Below, in pieces: positions 6,560 through 7,163 of a stretch of DNA of 7,163 bases (its first letter is position 1; each line of letters starts with the position of its first letter). The DNA is from Lysinibacillus_B sp036662795 (GTDB taxonomy: Bacteria > Bacillota > Bacilli > Bacillales_A > Planococcaceae): the NCBI RefSeq assembly GCF_036662795.1, contig NZ_JBAFWZ010000050.1, positions 1 through 7,163 on the forward strand. Direction: 5' to 3'. The notes beneath the pieces were generated by a model. The model was not told where the DNA came from, searched no databases, and saw nothing but the letters and a program-made list of their open reading frames with translations. The position numbers were made by a program, and so were the translations under genes.

Positions 6560-6898
6560 ATGAGTGAGTTAGAACAACTACGTGAAAAAATTCTGCAATT
6601 CCGAGACGAACGTAACTGGCAGCAGTTCCATAATCCGAAAGATTTGGCTTTGTCATTATCATTAGAAGCGAGTGAACTTCTTGAGTTATTTCAATGGAAA
6701 TCAAGTGAAGAAGCAGTCGAGAAGAACGTGGATAAGATGAAGGATGAACTGGCGGATGTGTTGATTTATGCGATTTTGTTTGCGAATGAGACAGGAATTG
6801 ATATATCTTCGGCCATTGTAGATAAAATTAATAAAAATAATTTAAAATACCCAATTGAAAAATCTTATTCGAATAAAGCTAAGTATACTTCATTTTAA
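6560..6898 (+). CDS. MazG-like nucleotide pyrophosphohydrolase (dCTPase/RS21-C6 type)
   Basis: This 112-residue all-alpha protein belongs to the MazG-like superfamily, which hydrolyses (d)NTPs to monophosphate and pyrophosphate with Mg. The metal-binding pattern is complete: Glu36-x2-Glu39 (LEASELLELFQW), then Glu63-x2-Asp66 (DELADVLIY). FHNPKDLALSLSLEASEL (23-40) is typical of the small single-domain dCTPase-like branch, and the length fits. The ATG at 6560 has AGGTGA (6548-6553) six bases ahead, better than the GTG at 6551. It begins one base after the DUF2075 stop, so the two are co-translated. In the cell it might clean modified nucleotides or lower the dNTP pool during infection. The preferred substrate cannot be read from sequence. 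Confidence 0.93.
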   Translation: MSELEQLREKILQFRDERNWQQFHNPKDLALSLSLEASELLELFQWKSSEEAVEKNVDKMKDELADVLIYAILFANETGIDISSAIVDKINKNNLKYPIEKSYSNKAKYTSF

Positions 6899-7001
6899 AA
6901 TAATATTGCCTTATTAACGAGTAAACAATTACTATCCAACAAACAAGACGCATGGCCTCTCCACTTCGCGTCCCTATATATGAATCAAACGCTTTCAAAA
7001 A

Positions 7002-7028
7002 AGACGAAACCCTTGATATGTATCGTCT
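7002..7028. terminator. Bidirectional terminator-like hairpin
   Basis: AGACGA (7002-7007) pairs with TCGTCT (7023-7028) around a 15-base loop containing CCCTTGATAT. Read on the - strand it is followed by TTTTTTG, a good terminator for a gene entering from the right. On the + strand a looser T-rich stretch (GTTTAATTATTTT) follows and could end the MazG-like operon about 100 bases downstream of its stop. Confidence 0.55.
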
Positions 7029-7045
7029 CTGTTTAATTATTTTCC

Positions 7046-7096
7046 GTGACATGGGCGTGAATATATATATAGTTGTTTAGACGTCACCCATGTCAC
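7046..7096. repeat. Inverted repeat GTGACATGGG with AT-rich centre
   Basis: GTGACATGGG (7046-7055) and CCCATGTCAC (7087-7096) are perfect inverted copies. After a two-base bulge, three more pairs extend the stem (TGA 7058-7060 with TCA 7084-7086). The centre contains ATATATATAT. No T-run follows on either side, so it is not an ordinary terminator. It could be a protein-binding site, a small mobile-repeat end, or a structured RNA. Confidence 0.5.
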
Positions 7097-7163
7097 CTTA
7101 TAACGCCAAAATACATGAATAACATGCCACTACATTCACACCCTAAATAAGTAGATTGCATTT

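Larger units (their letters stand above)
6899..7163. other. Intergenic right end
   Basis: No protein gene is visible on either strand. The stretch contains a short inverted repeat (GACGC 6947-6951 / GCGTC 6968-6972), the terminator-like hairpin at 7002-7028 and the GTGACATGGG inverted repeat at 7046-7096. Positions 7097-7163 show nothing I can name. Confidence 0.6.

Noticed and set aside
1..7163. CRISPR array, tRNA genes, insertion sequence or integrase
   Set aside because: I saw no regularly spaced repeats, no tRNA cloverleaf outside the tmRNA, no transposase frame and no recombinase motifs.

Overview
The window looks like chromosomal DNA from a low-GC Firmicute of the Bacillales. The best species clue is a complete tmRNA gene (ssrA) whose tag reading frame encodes GKQQNLAFAA. 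This is of the Bacillus/Lysinibacillus type; a Lysinibacillus-like or related host is my guess, not something the window proves. All confident genes lie on the + strand.

Layout. Positions 1-720 hold no convincing protein gene; they end with the ssrA promoter and leader. ssrA (721-1073) is followed by its terminator. Next comes a very AT-rich two-gene operon: a SLATT-type membrane protein (1260-1862) overlapping a reverse transcriptase of the Abi/unknown-group kind (1856-3283). A 398-base intergenic stretch with two strong hairpins follows, then a separately promoted gene (3682-4533). Its product has a CoiA-like Cys/His cluster at the N-terminus and an uncharacterised beta-rich C-terminus. Positions 4534-4920 hold a terminator-like hairpin and the 3' remnant of an HNH endonuclease gene. 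The remnant overlaps the start of a large GIY-YIG nuclease/DUF2075 ATPase (4921-6558), which is followed after one base by a MazG-like all-alpha NTP pyrophosphatase (6560-6898). The right end (6899-7163) is intergenic, with terminator-like and palindromic structures.

Interpretation. A tmRNA gene followed by a patchwork of unrelated defence-type modules is what a genomic island inserted at the 3' end of ssrA looks like, but no integrase or second att copy is in view. The RT and SLATT genes fit an abortive-infection scheme: the RT makes or senses nucleic acid and the SLATT protein damages the membrane. The GIY-YIG/DUF2075 and MazG-like genes form a second operon that plausibly acts on DNA and on the nucleotide pool. 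The HNH remnant was probably once part of that operon. The least explained items are the gene at 3682-4533 and the long RNA hairpin at 3417-3477. Every wobble pair in that hairpin fits RNA made from the + strand, so it is a candidate terminator or an RNA partner of the RT.
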